A stretch of 64,000 nt of DNA from JAPPLB01 sp965204095 (GTDB taxonomy: Bacteria > Acidobacteriota > Terriglobia > Bryobacterales > UBA6623): positions 248,001 to 312,000 of the forward strand of contig OZ241991.1 of NCBI GenBank assembly GCA_965204095.1, written 5' to 3'. Position 1 is the stretch's first letter; every line of letters starts with the position of its first letter. Shown here in pieces: positions 44,839 to 54,582 of the stretch. Below the pieces are notes generated by a model that saw nothing but the letters and a program-made list of their open reading frames with translations, was not told the DNA's origin and searched no databases. Both the position numbers and the translations under genes were made by a program.

Positions 44839-45855
44839 CTACCGGGTTTCGAGAAAGCGAGCCAGCTCATCGCGGTTGAAGACCGGAAGAGGCTCAGCCC
44901 GTCCATCACGAACGAGCGCTACACCATCTGCGGCAGAGACGACCTTTCCAATCTCCCGAGCCGAGATGCCTACGTCGTCGAGCGCTCCAATCGCCTCCGG
45001 CACCGCGGTCGCGGGAACCGTTGCAAGCAGGGCGCCCGAAGCGAGCAAACCCAACGGATCAAGGTCCAGGGCCGTAGTGATGATGCTCGTTTCCGGCAGG
45101 ACTTCGATCTTTTCGAGCGTGATGCGCAATCCCACGTTGGCCGCCTCGGCAACCTCGTGCAGCGCTGTGAAAACGCCTCCTTCTGTCGGGTCATGCATCG
45201 AATGGACCGGCACGGCATCCCTCAGAGCACGGCACGCGGGCAGGACTGAAATGCCCGGCTCGATCATCCATTGGGAAGATTTCTCGATCACCGTTTCGGA
45301 AACACCCCGTACCCGAAGCAGCCCGGCGTGTTCCGAAGCGAGAATGGCCGTGCCCTCGATGGCCACGCCCGCCGTCAGGAGGACTGCGTCTCCCACACGA
45401 GCCCCCGCGGTCCTCACAACGGCATCACGTTGGACGGTTCCCAGCAGGCATCCGCTGAGGATAGGACGGTCGAGTCCAACCGTGACCTCGGTGTGACCAC
45501 CCACCAGGGACACCCCGTATTCCCGGCAAGCATGAGTTACGCCGACAAAGAGCTCGCGTACGTCATTCGTATCGATCTCTTCCGGCAAAAGCGCAGTGAC
45601 CAGCAGCCACCGCGGTTCCGCTCCCATCGTTGCGAGGTCGTTTCCGTTGACCGCGAGAAGATAGCGCCCCATGTCCGCCGCGGCAAACGTGATTGGGTCC
45701 ATCTTGGCAACGATCAGGTCTTCGCCGCCGGGGTCGATCACGGCAGCGTCCTCTCCGAGAGCACTGCCGACAACCACGGAGGGATCGACGGGCGGGATGG
45801 TTTCGAGAAGTTCCTTAAGGAGACCGGGCGGAAGTTTGCCGGCGGCAAGCTTCAT
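44839..45855 (-). CDS. AIR synthase/HypE-like ATP-binding protein
   Basis: 338 residues from ATG 45855 (open to 45966; the family begins at KLPPGLLKELL). Two-domain PurM/HypE/ThiL fold: SALGEDAAVIDPGGEDLIVAKMDP, GRYLLAVNGNDLATMGAEPRWLLVTALLP, SLVGGHTEVTVG and MHDPTEGGVFTALHEVAEAANVGL. It lacks the C-terminal Cys that HypE uses to carry thiocarboxamide, and no hydrogenase gene is near, so it is more likely another member of the family (the group annotated as hydrogenase maturation factor-related). A 132-nt copy of its 3' end lies at 42199-42330. Confidence 0.88.
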   Translation of the reverse strand: MKLAAGKLPPGLLKELLETIPPVDPSVVVGSALGEDAAVIDPGGEDLIVAKMDPITFAAADMGRYLLAVNGNDLATMGAEPRWLLVTALLPEEIDTNDVRELFVGVTHACREYGVSLVGGHTEVTVGLDRPILSGCLLGTVQRDAVVRTAGARVGDAVLLTAGVAIEGTAILASEHAGLLRVRGVSETVIEKSSQWMIEPGISVLPACRALRDAVPVHSMHDPTEGGVFTALHEVAEAANVGLRITLEKIEVLPETSIITTALDLDPLGLLASGALLATVPATAVPEAIGALDDVGISAREIGKVVSAADGVALVRDGRAEPLPVFNRDELARFLETR

Positions 45856-46560
45856 TGCGAAGCGGTGTTCCTGGTTCTGTCGAGCCCGGAACATGGCGGC
45901 AGGTCGACCGAAAGCACCTTGACTCCAGACAGAGCATCGGGTTTGCCACCACGGTAGACACCGCACGTGCGAATGTCACTGACGTGCAACTTAAGGATCA
46001 TGGCTGTTCCCAGATTGTGGTACATCCCAGATACAACACGGGTTCCGCCAGTATCGGACATTTTCGCAATGTTCCCTGGCGATGAGCCGGGCTGCAAGTT
46101 TATCAGATCAGGCGAATCGGCCCGTCTCCAGGGCCGAGCAATGAGTAGGGGTAACGTGAAGGCTCTGAGTGATCATGAGAACGGAAAGACAGGAAATCAC
46201 GTGTTTCAAACCCGGACAATCAGAACTGGCATTGATTCGGAGCCACTTTCATCTCGAATTTCAACAGCACTCCGGGTGCTACCGTCTTGGGGATTTATCA
46301 CCAGATGGAGCACGAGCAAGCCTGTAGCCGGGATTCGACCAGCCGGTGCTGCTATGCAAGAGGAATCCCGGCGGATCGGCAGTTCGGATGTGCCATTACT
46401 GTTAGCAGGCGCTGGCCCACTGCGAAGCCGAGTCGACAGTGCTTTCGCAACGAAGGATGTGTCTTCGGAAACGAGATCGCACTCCATCCTTCAAACGGGC
46501 TGTCTTTGATCAGGCTCGGTAGTAGACAGGCGCTACACTCTTCGTCTCGGGAATGAAGCA
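45856..46560. other. Long gap without a supportable gene
   Basis: About 700 bases between the HypE-like gene and glgA. A 180-codon plus-strand frame (45967-46509) and a 93-codon minus-strand frame (46206-46487) exist, but neither has a recognisable motif. The promoter of glgA must lie at its right side. This might be decayed coding sequence. Confidence 0.5.
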
Positions 46561-48030
46561 ATGAAGATCATGATGGTGGCTTCGGAGGCCGAACCATACG
46601 CAAAGACCGGCGGACTCGGCGACGTTGTCGGAGCCCTTTCGCGACATCTTGCCTGCCTCGGTGAACATGTGGCCGTTGTTTTGCCTCTCTATGAAGCAAC
46701 CGCACCCGTTCTCGCCAGCCGCCCCCAGACGATCGTCTCCGAAGACCTGTCGATCGCGCTGGGCGCTGAACAGCGCCATGTTCGTGTCGTTCGTGTCGAT
46801 GAAGCCGGCGTGTCGTGGTATTTCATTGACGATCCCGACTACTATCACCGCCCGGGCCTGTACGGGACATCCGACGACGGCTATGTTGACAACGCACAGC
46901 GCTTCATGACCCTGGTTCGAGGCGCTCTGGCTATCGCCGCAGACGAGTTCGCCCCCGACATCCTGCACTGTCATGATTGGCAAACCGGCCTGGCTCCGGT
47001 CTTGCTGAAAACTGGTCATGATCCGAGCCACCCGCCGGGCTCGCTACCGACTCTTTTCACCATTCACAATCTGGGCTACGACGGACTGTTCGAGAAAGAC
47101 ATCTTGACGAAGATCGGGTTGCCCGGGGAACTATTTCATGTCGATGCGCTGGAGTTCTACGGAAAGGTGAGTCTGCTTAAGGGCGGGATTCTCCATGCCG
47201 ACCGAATCAGCACAGTCAGCGAAGCATACAGCCGTGAGATCCTCACGTCGGAACACGGACTCGGCAAGGAAGGCATCACCAGACTTCGAAAAGAGGACCT
47301 GGTCGGCATTCTGAACGGCGTGGACTATACCCGATGGGACCCTGCGGCCGACCCGGTGATCACGGCGAACTATTCGGCGGATGATCTCACCGGGAAACGC
47401 GATTGCAAGCTGGATCTGCTACGAGAATTCGGTCTCCCTGCTTCTGCAGTCGGTCGGCCGCTTTTTGGAGTCGTGTCGAGACTCGCCTGGCAGAAGGGGC
47501 TTGATCTGGTAGCTGCTGTGACTTCCGAGCTGGTTGATTCGGGAGGACTTCTGATCGTTCTGGGAACGGGAGAAAGCGGCTTGGAACAGGAACTGCGCAT
47601 GCTTGCGAGACGCTATCCCGAGAGCGTCGGTGTCCGCATCGCTTATGACGACCCACTCGCTCACAAGATCGAAGCCGGCGCGGATATCTTTCTGATGCCC
47701 AGCCGCTACGAGCCCTGCGGGCTGAACCAGATGTACAGCCTCAGATACGGTACAGTGCCTGTAGTGCGAGCGACGGGCGGCTTGCTCGATACCGTTCAAC
47801 CCTGGGATGACAAAACCTGGATGGGGAACGGCTTCCGATTCTCCGGCGACTCGACGGAAGCTTTCCCGGGAGCTATCCGGGAGGCGCTACGGTTATACCG
47901 GAACAGTGACGCCTGGACAGTCATCATGCGCAACGGCATGACGGCTGATCATTCCTGGGAACGTTCGGCCCGACGATATCTCGAAGTCTATCGGGAGATG
48001 ATCCAAGCGAATCACGTTGCTGCCTCATAG
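46561..48030 (+). CDS. glgA: Glycogen synthase
   Basis: 489 residues, GT5 family: ADP-glucose to alpha-1,4-glucan. The N-terminus MVASEAEPYAKTGGLGDVVGAL holds the ADP-glucose-binding KTGGL (15-19). DILHCHDWQTGLAPVLLK, GLYGTSDDGYVDNAQRF and the C-terminal FLMPSRYEPCGLNQMYSLRYGTVPVVRATGGL (in parts) are as in bacterial GlgA. Full length. No other glycogen gene is near. Confidence 0.97.
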   Translation: MKIMMVASEAEPYAKTGGLGDVVGALSRHLACLGEHVAVVLPLYEATAPVLASRPQTIVSEDLSIALGAEQRHVRVVRVDEAGVSWYFIDDPDYYHRPGLYGTSDDGYVDNAQRFMTLVRGALAIAADEFAPDILHCHDWQTGLAPVLLKTGHDPSHPPGSLPTLFTIHNLGYDGLFEKDILTKIGLPGELFHVDALEFYGKVSLLKGGILHADRISTVSEAYSREILTSEHGLGKEGITRLRKEDLVGILNGVDYTRWDPAADPVITANYSADDLTGKRDCKLDLLREFGLPASAVGRPLFGVVSRLAWQKGLDLVAAVTSELVDSGGLLIVLGTGESGLEQELRMLARRYPESVGVRIAYDDPLAHKIEAGADIFLMPSRYEPCGLNQMYSLRYGTVPVVRATGGLLDTVQPWDDKTWMGNGFRFSGDSTEAFPGAIREALRLYRNSDAWTVIMRNGMTADHSWERSARRYLEVYREMIQANHVAAS

Positions 48031-48160
48031 CTACTGTGACGGTGATCCAGGCAACGAGCAATCTGATAATCTGGAACTAGAGATCGGGGGCGACTCTCCT
48101 TACCGGGCGCCGGCGAGGCAGCATGAGCCCTCCACGTCGAGGTTTTTTTCGGAGGAATGA

Positions 48161-48490
48161 ATGGCTGGAGCGAACACTGTTACTCTCACCGACGAGGGAT
48201 TTGACAGCGATGTATTACAGTCGGATGTGCCTGTTCTCGTGGATTTCTGGGCTATTTGGTGTGGCCCATGCCGCATGATGGCTCCGGTGATCGACGAGAT
48301 CGCCAATGACTATGCCGGCAAGGCTAAAGTGGGTAAGCTCGACGTCGATAGCAATCCGCAGTCAGCCAGCCGCTATCAAGTTCGCGGTATCCCCACGTTA
48401 TTGCTGTTCAAAGGAGGAGAAGTCGTCGAACAGTTGGTCGGCGCAGTTCCCAAGGAAAGGGTTGTTGAAGCCCTGAACGGACACATCTGA
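48161..48490 (+). CDS. trxA: Thioredoxin
   Basis: 109 residues, single thioredoxin domain. Active site FWAIWCGPCRMMAPV has WCGPC, and the cis-Pro is in VRGIPTLLLFKGG. Cytosolic disulfide reductase. SD-like GGAGGAA lies before ATG 48161. It follows glgA by 130 bp and has its own probable transcript. Confidence 0.97.
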   Translation: MAGANTVTLTDEGFDSDVLQSDVPVLVDFWAIWCGPCRMMAPVIDEIANDYAGKAKVGKLDVDSNPQSASRYQVRGIPTLLLFKGGEVVEQLVGAVPKERVVEALNGHI

Positions 48491-48548
48491 AGCCGTGTGT
48501 CAGTTTTTCCTGCGCCGGCGTGCGGATCATACAAGCGGGAAACATCCG

Positions 48549-48568
48549 GAGCGGTGTCAACGCCGCTC
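48549..48568. terminator. Hairpin between trxA and the SMP-30 gene
   Basis: GAGCGGTG-TCAA-CGCCGCTC folds into an 8-pair stem (one G-T pair) with a 4-nt loop in the 98-base gap between convergent genes. No T-run follows, so it is a weak candidate for a bidirectional terminator. Confidence 0.35.
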
Positions 48569-48588
48569 GATCAAGGGATGTTTCAGGG

Positions 48589-49650
48589 TCAGTAGGGGTG
48601 ATATCCTTTCACCCCCAGCTCGATCCGATACAGACTCAGATCGATCGTGACGTAGAGGACGTTCGCCTCCTCGCCGATGCCGAACTCGACGTTGCTCGGC
48701 AGGCCGATCGGGTTTTGGGGATCGGTTTGGTTCTCGGGTCCGGTAGGGATGAAACCCACTTCTTCACCGTCGGGGTTGATGATCATCACCCCTGGCCGCT
48801 TCAGGCTGCGTGACGTCAGGTAGACGTGACCCTCCACGTCGACCGCCATGCCGTCGCAGCCGGCTTCTTTCCCGAAGTCGACCAACGTTCTTCGTGGACC
48901 GCTGATCAATCCGTCGTCTCCCAACGAAAAAGAGTAGATCTTCATCGCGCCATGCTCGGCCGGCGGGGCATCGGGATCAGTGATTCGCTCGCTGCCGTTG
49001 TTGTGATCGGCGAGATAGAACGTCTTCTCGTCGGGACTGATCGCGACGCCGTTGGGCTTTTCGACATCATGCGTCAGTTCTAAGACCGTGCCGTCCGTAT
49101 CGATGCGATAGACGGCCATGTGTTCAAGCTCACGATCCTCGGCGCCGAGATAGCGAGGATCGGAGAAGTAGATTCTGCCCTTGGTGTCGAGCGCGAGATC
49201 ATTCGGGGCGTTGAAGCGCTTGCCGCCGTAGCTATCGGCGACGGTGGTCTTCTCGCCAGTCTCGATGTTCCACCGCGAGATCTGACGGCCTCCCTGATCA
49301 GCCCCTTCGGCGGCAAGCAGATACCCCTCGGCGTCAAAAGTCAAGCCGTTCGATTTACCGCTGTCTTCGGTAAAAACCGTCGTCTCGCCCGTCGTAGGGT
49401 CGAACCGCATGATCTTGCCTTTGTCGGAACCAAATGGAATGTCCGAGAAGTAGATGCTGCCGTCAGGCGCCACGGCGGGCCCTTCGGTGAGACCTCCCTG
49501 AATGGGCAGCGATCGCGTGAAGAGTTTCTCGAGCGTCGCCCCCTCAGGCACAATCGCATTCGCCTCGGCTGGTTCCGGTTCAGCCGGCGGCTCGATGGCG
49601 CAACCCAATGAGAGCAGAAGAGCGATGCAGACCAACAGAGGCTTGTTCAT
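48589..49650 (-). CDS. SMP-30/gluconolactonase-like lipoprotein
   Basis: 353 residues. Lipoprotein signal (PLLVCIALLLSLGC) with Cys 17. Six-bladed propeller of SMP-30 type: LTEGPAVAPDGSIYFSDIPFG, KSNGLTFDAEGYLLAAEG, FNAPNDLALDTKGRIYFSDPRY, KPNGVAISPDEKTFYLADHN, and GCDGMAVDVEGHVYLTSRS. Metal-binding Glu, Asn and Asp are in place. Probable lactone hydrolase in the periplasm or outer surface. It is transcribed toward trxA. Confidence 0.93.
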   Translation of the reverse strand: MNKPLLVCIALLLSLGCAIEPPAEPEPAEANAIVPEGATLEKLFTRSLPIQGGLTEGPAVAPDGSIYFSDIPFGSDKGKIMRFDPTTGETTVFTEDSGKSNGLTFDAEGYLLAAEGADQGGRQISRWNIETGEKTTVADSYGGKRFNAPNDLALDTKGRIYFSDPRYLGAEDRELEHMAVYRIDTDGTVLELTHDVEKPNGVAISPDEKTFYLADHNNGSERITDPDAPPAEHGAMKIYSFSLGDDGLISGPRRTLVDFGKEAGCDGMAVDVEGHVYLTSRSLKRPGVMIINPDGEEVGFIPTGPENQTDPQNPIGLPSNVEFGIGEEANVLYVTIDLSLYRIELGVKGYHPY

Positions 49651-49826
49651 CTCAGTTTCCTTTTCCGGCAGGTCGTGAATCGATTGAACCAGTCATACTA
49701 CTGTGACCTTCCAGGCGCGTGAAAGGCAACCCTTGCGTGGTTTTCCGGCTGCTTTCCTGAAAAGAGTCGCCGCCCGAAATCAGTCGGGGATTCCGCCGTG
49801 CGACACTATCTCACAGACAGCAACTC

Positions 49827-50963
49827 ATGATCTACAGCGGCCGGTCCCCGGAAACAGACGAACTCCTTCACATCCACGAAGACCACGGCGTCATCGTGAA
49901 GGTCGAGAAGACGGGCCGCTCCCATGGCGGGCCCTACTTTGCTCCGGGCATGATCGACCTTCAGGTCAACGGATTCGCCGGTGTCGACTACAATTCGCCG
50001 GACACATCTCAGGACGAGATCGCCCGCTCGATTGAAGTGATTCGCCGTACCGGCGTCACGCGATTCTTCCCAACAGTCATCACGGGCTCGCACGAAAATA
50101 TCACCGGCTCTCTCGGCAATCTCGCGCGAGCGAAGCGAGAGTTGCCGAACGGGAACTCGCTGGTTCGGTTCCATGTCGAAGGCCCCTGGATCTCACCGGT
50201 AGACGGTCCTCGCGGAGCGCATCCGAAGGAGCACGTGCGTGCTGCAACCGTTGACGAATGGAAGCGGTTCGAAGAAGCGGCCGAGGGCCACATCGGCATT
50301 CTTACGCTCGCGCCGGAACAGGAAGGAGCGCTGAGCCTGATCGAGCACGTCGCGGAGCAGGGAAGAGCGGTAGTCGCTCTCGGGCACACCAACGCCGACA
50401 CTTCCCGGATCAAGGATGCCATCCGGGCCGGCGCGACGATGAGCACGCACCTCGGCAACGGCTCGCATCAGGTAATCGCACGGTTTCCGAACTACATCCT
50501 CGACCAGATGGCGTCGGACGAACTCTGCGCCGGACTCATTGTCGACGGGATTCATCTCGATCCCAGTTTCGTCAAGATCGCCGTCCGAGCCAAGGGACTC
50601 GATCAGTGCATTCTCGTTACCGACGCCGTCGCACCTGCGGGCTGTCCTCCGGGCATCTATCGCATCGGACACCTGGAGGTCGAGTTGACGCCTGAGAACC
50701 GCGTCGAGCTGACGTCCTCGCGGCGCCTTGCCGGTTCCGCCCTCACGATGGACAGCGGCCTTGCAAAGCTGATCCAATTCGCGGAGATTTCTCTTTGTGA
50801 AGCCTTGAAGATGGCTACCACAAATGCGGCCAGGCACGCTCGCATCGACGGACGCCAAGGTTTTCTCGACCCCGGCGATCTCGCCGACCTCATTCTCTTC
50901 GACTACGACTCCGAGAGCGGCAATATCGAAGTCCGCCAAACGGTCTGCTCGAAGGCCAGCTAG
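49827..50963 (+). CDS. nagA: N-acetylglucosamine-6-phosphate deacetylase
   Basis: 378 residues. Amidohydrolase fold. PGMIDLQVNGFAGVDYN follows the E. coli-type pattern without an HxH pair, and the metal ligands are the Glu in FHVEGPWISP, His in ALGHTNADT, His in MSTHLGNGSHQ and the catalytic Asp in ILVTDAVAPAG. It converts GlcNAc-6-P to glucosamine-6-P and acetate in the cytoplasm. No nagB or transporter is directly adjacent; the symporter and sialidase-like genes 8 kb away could supply amino sugars (inference). ATG 49827. Confidence 0.92.
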   Translation: MIYSGRSPETDELLHIHEDHGVIVKVEKTGRSHGGPYFAPGMIDLQVNGFAGVDYNSPDTSQDEIARSIEVIRRTGVTRFFPTVITGSHENITGSLGNLARAKRELPNGNSLVRFHVEGPWISPVDGPRGAHPKEHVRAATVDEWKRFEEAAEGHIGILTLAPEQEGALSLIEHVAEQGRAVVALGHTNADTSRIKDAIRAGATMSTHLGNGSHQVIARFPNYILDQMASDELCAGLIVDGIHLDPSFVKIAVRAKGLDQCILVTDAVAPAGCPPGIYRIGHLEVELTPENRVELTSSRRLAGSALTMDSGLAKLIQFAEISLCEALKMATTNAARHARIDGRQGFLDPGDLADLILFDYDSESGNIEVRQTVCSKAS

Positions 50964-51066
50964 CATCCGTGCACGGGAAACCCGGCTTCACCAGGCCGAG
51001 GCAGCAATCACAGACCGGCGTAGAGACTAAGATCCGACAAGACAGCTTGAACACTTTGTCGACTTG

Positions 51067-52548
51067 CTAGAACAAGCGACCAGGAACCGCCTGTCCATCG
51101 ACCGCGGCATTGAAAACCACTAGTCTCGAGCGTCCTTCCGTCTTTGCCCGATACATGGCAGCGTCAGCAAACGCGACGAGATCAAGAGGTTCCTCGTAGT
51201 CGATGGTGCTCAAAGCGATGCCGATGCTTGCCGAGGTGAAGACCGTGTGCGCGGTCAACTCGAATGGACGATGCAGGTGTTCGAGAAGCCGCCGGGTGAT
51301 CGCCTCCGAGTCCGTGTGACCGCGGACGCCGTCGAGCAGAACCGTGAACTCGTCGCCGCCCATGCGCGCGACCAGATCGTTCGGCCGGAGACGGTTTTCC
51401 AGCCGTTCTGCTACGGCCTTGAGAAGCTCATCTCCTGTGGCATGGCCGAGTGTGTCGTTCAATATCTTGAAGTGGTCCAGGTCAACAAACAGCACGGCAA
51501 AGGCATAGGATGGGTCCCCGTCGGCAAGGGTGGCTGCACGGTTCAACCGGCGCGTGAATGACACTCGGTTCGGGAGGCCCGTCAGGGCGTCGCGAAGAGC
51601 TTCACGACGGTCGGACACGTCGAAGGAGAAAACTCGTAGTGTCCCGTTTGGCGGCACGTACCTAACATGCTGTTCGAACAAGCTGGATCCGACCACGATT
51701 TCACGGATCAAACTTCTCTCTCGGACCGTTTGTAAACGCTCCGCCACCACGGACAAGTCTTGCAGGAGAGGATGCGCCGAGCCCTTCGAACGCAGTTCCG
51801 GAAACCGCTGTTCGGCCGCCGTATTGGTGAAAAAAACACGGCCATCCGAATCCACTTCCACAATCGGATGGGGACTCTCCTCGGCGATGAAGGCAAGCCG
51901 TGCGAGTTTGCGCTTCGATTCCCTCAACTCCGTTCGGTCCCACAGCAGGAGCCATACTTTGCTGCCGTCGGCGAAAGGGGGAGCTATGCTCACGACATCG
52001 AGTGACAGCGTGCGTTTCGCCTTGGTTGTTCCGTTTGCCTCCACCTTTTTCCCGAAGTCCGGTAGTAACAAGTCGTGGTTGACGCCATCCTTGATGTTTT
52101 CCGGAAACTGAACAAGTTGCCTGAGGGTCATCTTCGAGAGTTCAGCGGCCGAATAGCCAAAAAGCGCCGCGGTCTCTTTATTGGCGGTGATCAGCCGTCC
52201 TTGCAAATCGACTGACAGAATGCCGTCTGCAGCCTGTTGAAGGGTTTGAGCGCAAAGACTCCCCTGGGCGGCGTGGTTTTGATGGAGTGTCGACCGGCTC
52301 TGTTGAAGCTTGGCTATGGCCGTGCTGAGTGTGAGACCGGAGGCAAAGGCGAGGACGACGATGACGGGCGCCGCCCAGGACGGATCGAAACCGGAAACTT
52401 CGATTGCCGCAACGGTTAGAACCAGCAGTACGAGCACTCCCGGCCCGACCCGCAACCAGAGTTCCGCGAGCGGACGGTCGGAGGGCGATGACCACCGCGG
52501 CTCCAAGTTGGCTGTTTCGCGATGCCGTTGCTGGGCGTCGGTTGTCAC
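51067..52548 (-). CDS. Membrane-bound diguanylate cyclase with PAS sensor domains
   Basis: 493 residues. Two membrane segments (about 36-52 and 57-76), then two PAS-like regions (about 105-205, where GILSVDLQGRLITANKETAALFGYSAAEL is typical, and 220-330), and a GGDEF domain with VARMGGDEFTVLL. The Arg-x-x-Asp inhibitory site RPND sits five residues before GGDEF, so product inhibition is expected. It makes cyclic di-GMP. The ligand sensed by PAS is unknown. No EAL domain. Confidence 0.93.
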   Translation of the reverse strand: MTTDAQQRHRETANLEPRWSSPSDRPLAELWLRVGPGVLVLLVLTVAAIEVSGFDPSWAAPVIVVLAFASGLTLSTAIAKLQQSRSTLHQNHAAQGSLCAQTLQQAADGILSVDLQGRLITANKETAALFGYSAAELSKMTLRQLVQFPENIKDGVNHDLLLPDFGKKVEANGTTKAKRTLSLDVVSIAPPFADGSKVWLLLWDRTELRESKRKLARLAFIAEESPHPIVEVDSDGRVFFTNTAAEQRFPELRSKGSAHPLLQDLSVVAERLQTVRERSLIREIVVGSSLFEQHVRYVPPNGTLRVFSFDVSDRREALRDALTGLPNRVSFTRRLNRAATLADGDPSYAFAVLFVDLDHFKILNDTLGHATGDELLKAVAERLENRLRPNDLVARMGGDEFTVLLDGVRGHTDSEAITRRLLEHLHRPFELTAHTVFTSASIGIALSTIDYEEPLDLVAFADAAMYRAKTEGRSRLVVFNAAVDGQAVPGRLF

Positions 52549-52663
52549 GCGCTTCTTCCCGCCCGACGCGAATCTTCACTCCTCATCGCGATGTGAATGA
52601 TATCGATGAACAAACTTCGAAAGTAGGTCACTTCGTAAAGAATGGCAGTGGAATCACAAAGAG

Positions 52664-53440
52664 CTAGCGTCCGGTCCAAGATGGGGGCCGCTTTTCCAGA
52701 AAAGCACTCATTCCCTCCTGAGCGTCGGAAGCAAGCGCGTTCATGCTCATCACCTCTTTGGCATAGGTATAGGCCTTGGACTGGTCGAGGTCGATTTGGG
52801 CATAGAACGCCGTTTTACCGATGCCAACGACCATTTCGCTTGCCTGTGCAATCTCATCGGCAAGATCACGTGTCGTCTTCGCAAGCATGTCTCTCGGGAC
52901 GACCCGGTTCACAAGACCCCATTCGCAGGCTGTGGCCGCATCGATAGATTTCCCGGTCAAGAGCATTTCGAGTGCTCGCTTGCGTCCGATCGCTCGGGTC
53001 AAGGCCACCATCGGCGTACTGCAGAACAGACCGATCCGCACGCCGGGAGTGGCGAAGCGGGCGTTCTCCGATGCAACGACCAAGTCGCATGCTGCGACGA
53101 GCTGGCAGCCCGCCGCTGTAGCCATGCCGTGGACCTGAGCGATTACGGGTTGCGGAATCCGCTGGATCACCGTCATCAAATCCGTGCAGAGATCGAAGAT
53201 CTGGCGATACTCATTGACGTTGCGGTCGACCATCTCATTGAGGTCATGCCCCGCACAGAAAGCAGAACCTTCGGCCGCCAGAATGACAGCCGCTACTTCA
53301 CGGTTTGTCCCGATGCCTTCGAGCACTGCGATCAAATCGCGCATCAAATCCATGGACAGCGCATTACGCTGGCGCGGCCGGTTCAGACGGATCGACGCGA
53401 CAGGGCCGGCAGTTCCCACACGCAGTAACGGCTCCGACAT
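52664..53440 (-). CDS. Enoyl-CoA hydratase/isomerase family, ECHDC3-like
   Basis: 258 residues, crotonase fold. The oxyanion-hole region SAFCAGHDLNEM is clear. TPGVRIGLFCSTPMVAL and KRALEMLLTGKSIDAATACEWGLVNRVV match the ECHDC3 subgroup rather than standard enoyl-CoA hydratase: the stretch that carries a catalytic Glu in active hydratases is here GLFCSTP. It may therefore not hydrate enoyl-CoA. Transcribed alone. Confidence 0.9.
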   Translation of the reverse strand: MSEPLLRVGTAGPVASIRLNRPRQRNALSMDLMRDLIAVLEGIGTNREVAAVILAAEGSAFCAGHDLNEMVDRNVNEYRQIFDLCTDLMTVIQRIPQPVIAQVHGMATAAGCQLVAACDLVVASENARFATPGVRIGLFCSTPMVALTRAIGRKRALEMLLTGKSIDAATACEWGLVNRVVPRDMLAKTTRDLADEIAQASEMVVGIGKTAFYAQIDLDQSKAYTYAKEVMSMNALASDAQEGMSAFLEKRPPSWTGR

Positions 53441-53637
53441 CGTGAGATCAGAATATCACTTCGGTGAGCGATCTCACTCCGTAGACAGCAAGGGCAGGGA
53501 ACCAGCCTGCTTGTCGATCTGAGGCAGAGCCTCACCAAGCCAGGCCCTGACGGAAGCTGCGAGAATCAGCGGAAGAAAGTTAGCATTAGCAGGTTATTGT
53601 GTATGACCCAGCCTGCCTCCATCCGATGGCGGCAGAG

Positions 53638-54582
53638 TCAAGCCGGTACGGCTTTGGGCGCGTGGACAAACGTCAGCCAGCCATGATGGTCGGGCGACTG
53701 AAGGGCCAGGAGCAATTCGAACTCGCGCTGGAGGCGTTCGGTAACGGGACCACGCATGCCGCCGCCGATGGGAATCTTGTCAACCGAGCGAATCGGCGTG
53801 ATCTCGGCGGCCGTCCCCGTGAAGAAAACTTCGTCAGCGATATAGAGCATCTCCCTCGGGATCATCTGCTCGACGAACTCCAACCCGATGCCACAGCCAA
53901 GCTGCATTACGGTGTCCCGCGTGACACCGGGAAGTACGGAGTTGCCCAGCGGTGGTGTGTAGATCTTGCCGTCCCGGACAACGAAGATATTCTCACCACT
54001 GCCTTCCGATACATAGCCCGAGGCATCGAGCGCGATACCTTCGCTATAGCCGTTCAGCACCGCCTCCATCTTGATCAGTTGCGAATTCATGTAGTTCGCA
54101 GCCACCTTGGCGATGGCGGGCAGGGTATTGGGCGCCAAGCGTGTCCATGAGGATACGCAGACATCGACGCCCTTCTCGAGTGCTTCGGGGCCAAGATACT
54201 TGCCCCACTCCCAGCAGGCGATGTAGATCTCGATGGGGTTCTTCAGCGAGAGAACTCCGACCTCGCCGTAGCCGCGAAACGCGATCGGGCGCAGATAGCA
54301 GGAGTCCAGCCCGTTAATCTTGACCAGTTCCCGAAGCGAGGCGATCAATTCCTCTTGCGTGAAGGCGAAATCGTCCATGCGATACACCTTGCAAGAGTCA
54401 AAGAGCCGCCGAACGTGCTCCTTGGCACGGAAAATCGCCGGTCCCTCAGGTGTGGAGTAGCAACGGATGCCCTCGAAAACGCTCGTTCCGTAGTGGAGAG
54501 CATGCGTAAGGACGTGGACGCGAGCCTCGTCCCAGGGAATCATCGTCCCGTTGTGCCAGATCTTCTCCGTTGGCTGAATCAT
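53638..54582 (-). CDS. ilvE: Branched-chain amino acid aminotransferase
   Basis: 314 residues, PLP fold type IV. HALHYGTSVFEGIRCYST near the N-terminus, the cofactor Lys in NSQLIKMEAVLNGYSEGIALD, the PLP-binding YVSEGSGENIFVV, and the TITR-type stretch VLPGVTRDTVMQL. Transfers amino groups between glutamate and branched-chain 2-oxo acids. A fused E1 enzyme that could use such 2-oxo acids lies 14 kb upstream. Starts at ATG 54582. Confidence 0.96.
   Translation of the reverse strand: MIQPTEKIWHNGTMIPWDEARVHVLTHALHYGTSVFEGIRCYSTPEGPAIFRAKEHVRRLFDSCKVYRMDDFAFTQEELIASLRELVKINGLDSCYLRPIAFRGYGEVGVLSLKNPIEIYIACWEWGKYLGPEALEKGVDVCVSSWTRLAPNTLPAIAKVAANYMNSQLIKMEAVLNGYSEGIALDASGYVSEGSGENIFVVRDGKIYTPPLGNSVLPGVTRDTVMQLGCGIGLEFVEQMIPREMLYIADEVFFTGTAAEITPIRSVDKIPIGGGMRGPVTERLQREFELLLALQSPDHHGWLTFVHAPKAVPA

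Noticed and set aside
44839..45855. True hydrogenase maturation HypE
   Set aside because: The C-terminal Cys needed for thiocyanate transfer is missing (ends in LETR) and there are no hydrogenase genes.
45967..46509. 180-codon plus-strand frame before glgA
   Set aside because: No recognisable domain, composition unlike neighbours.
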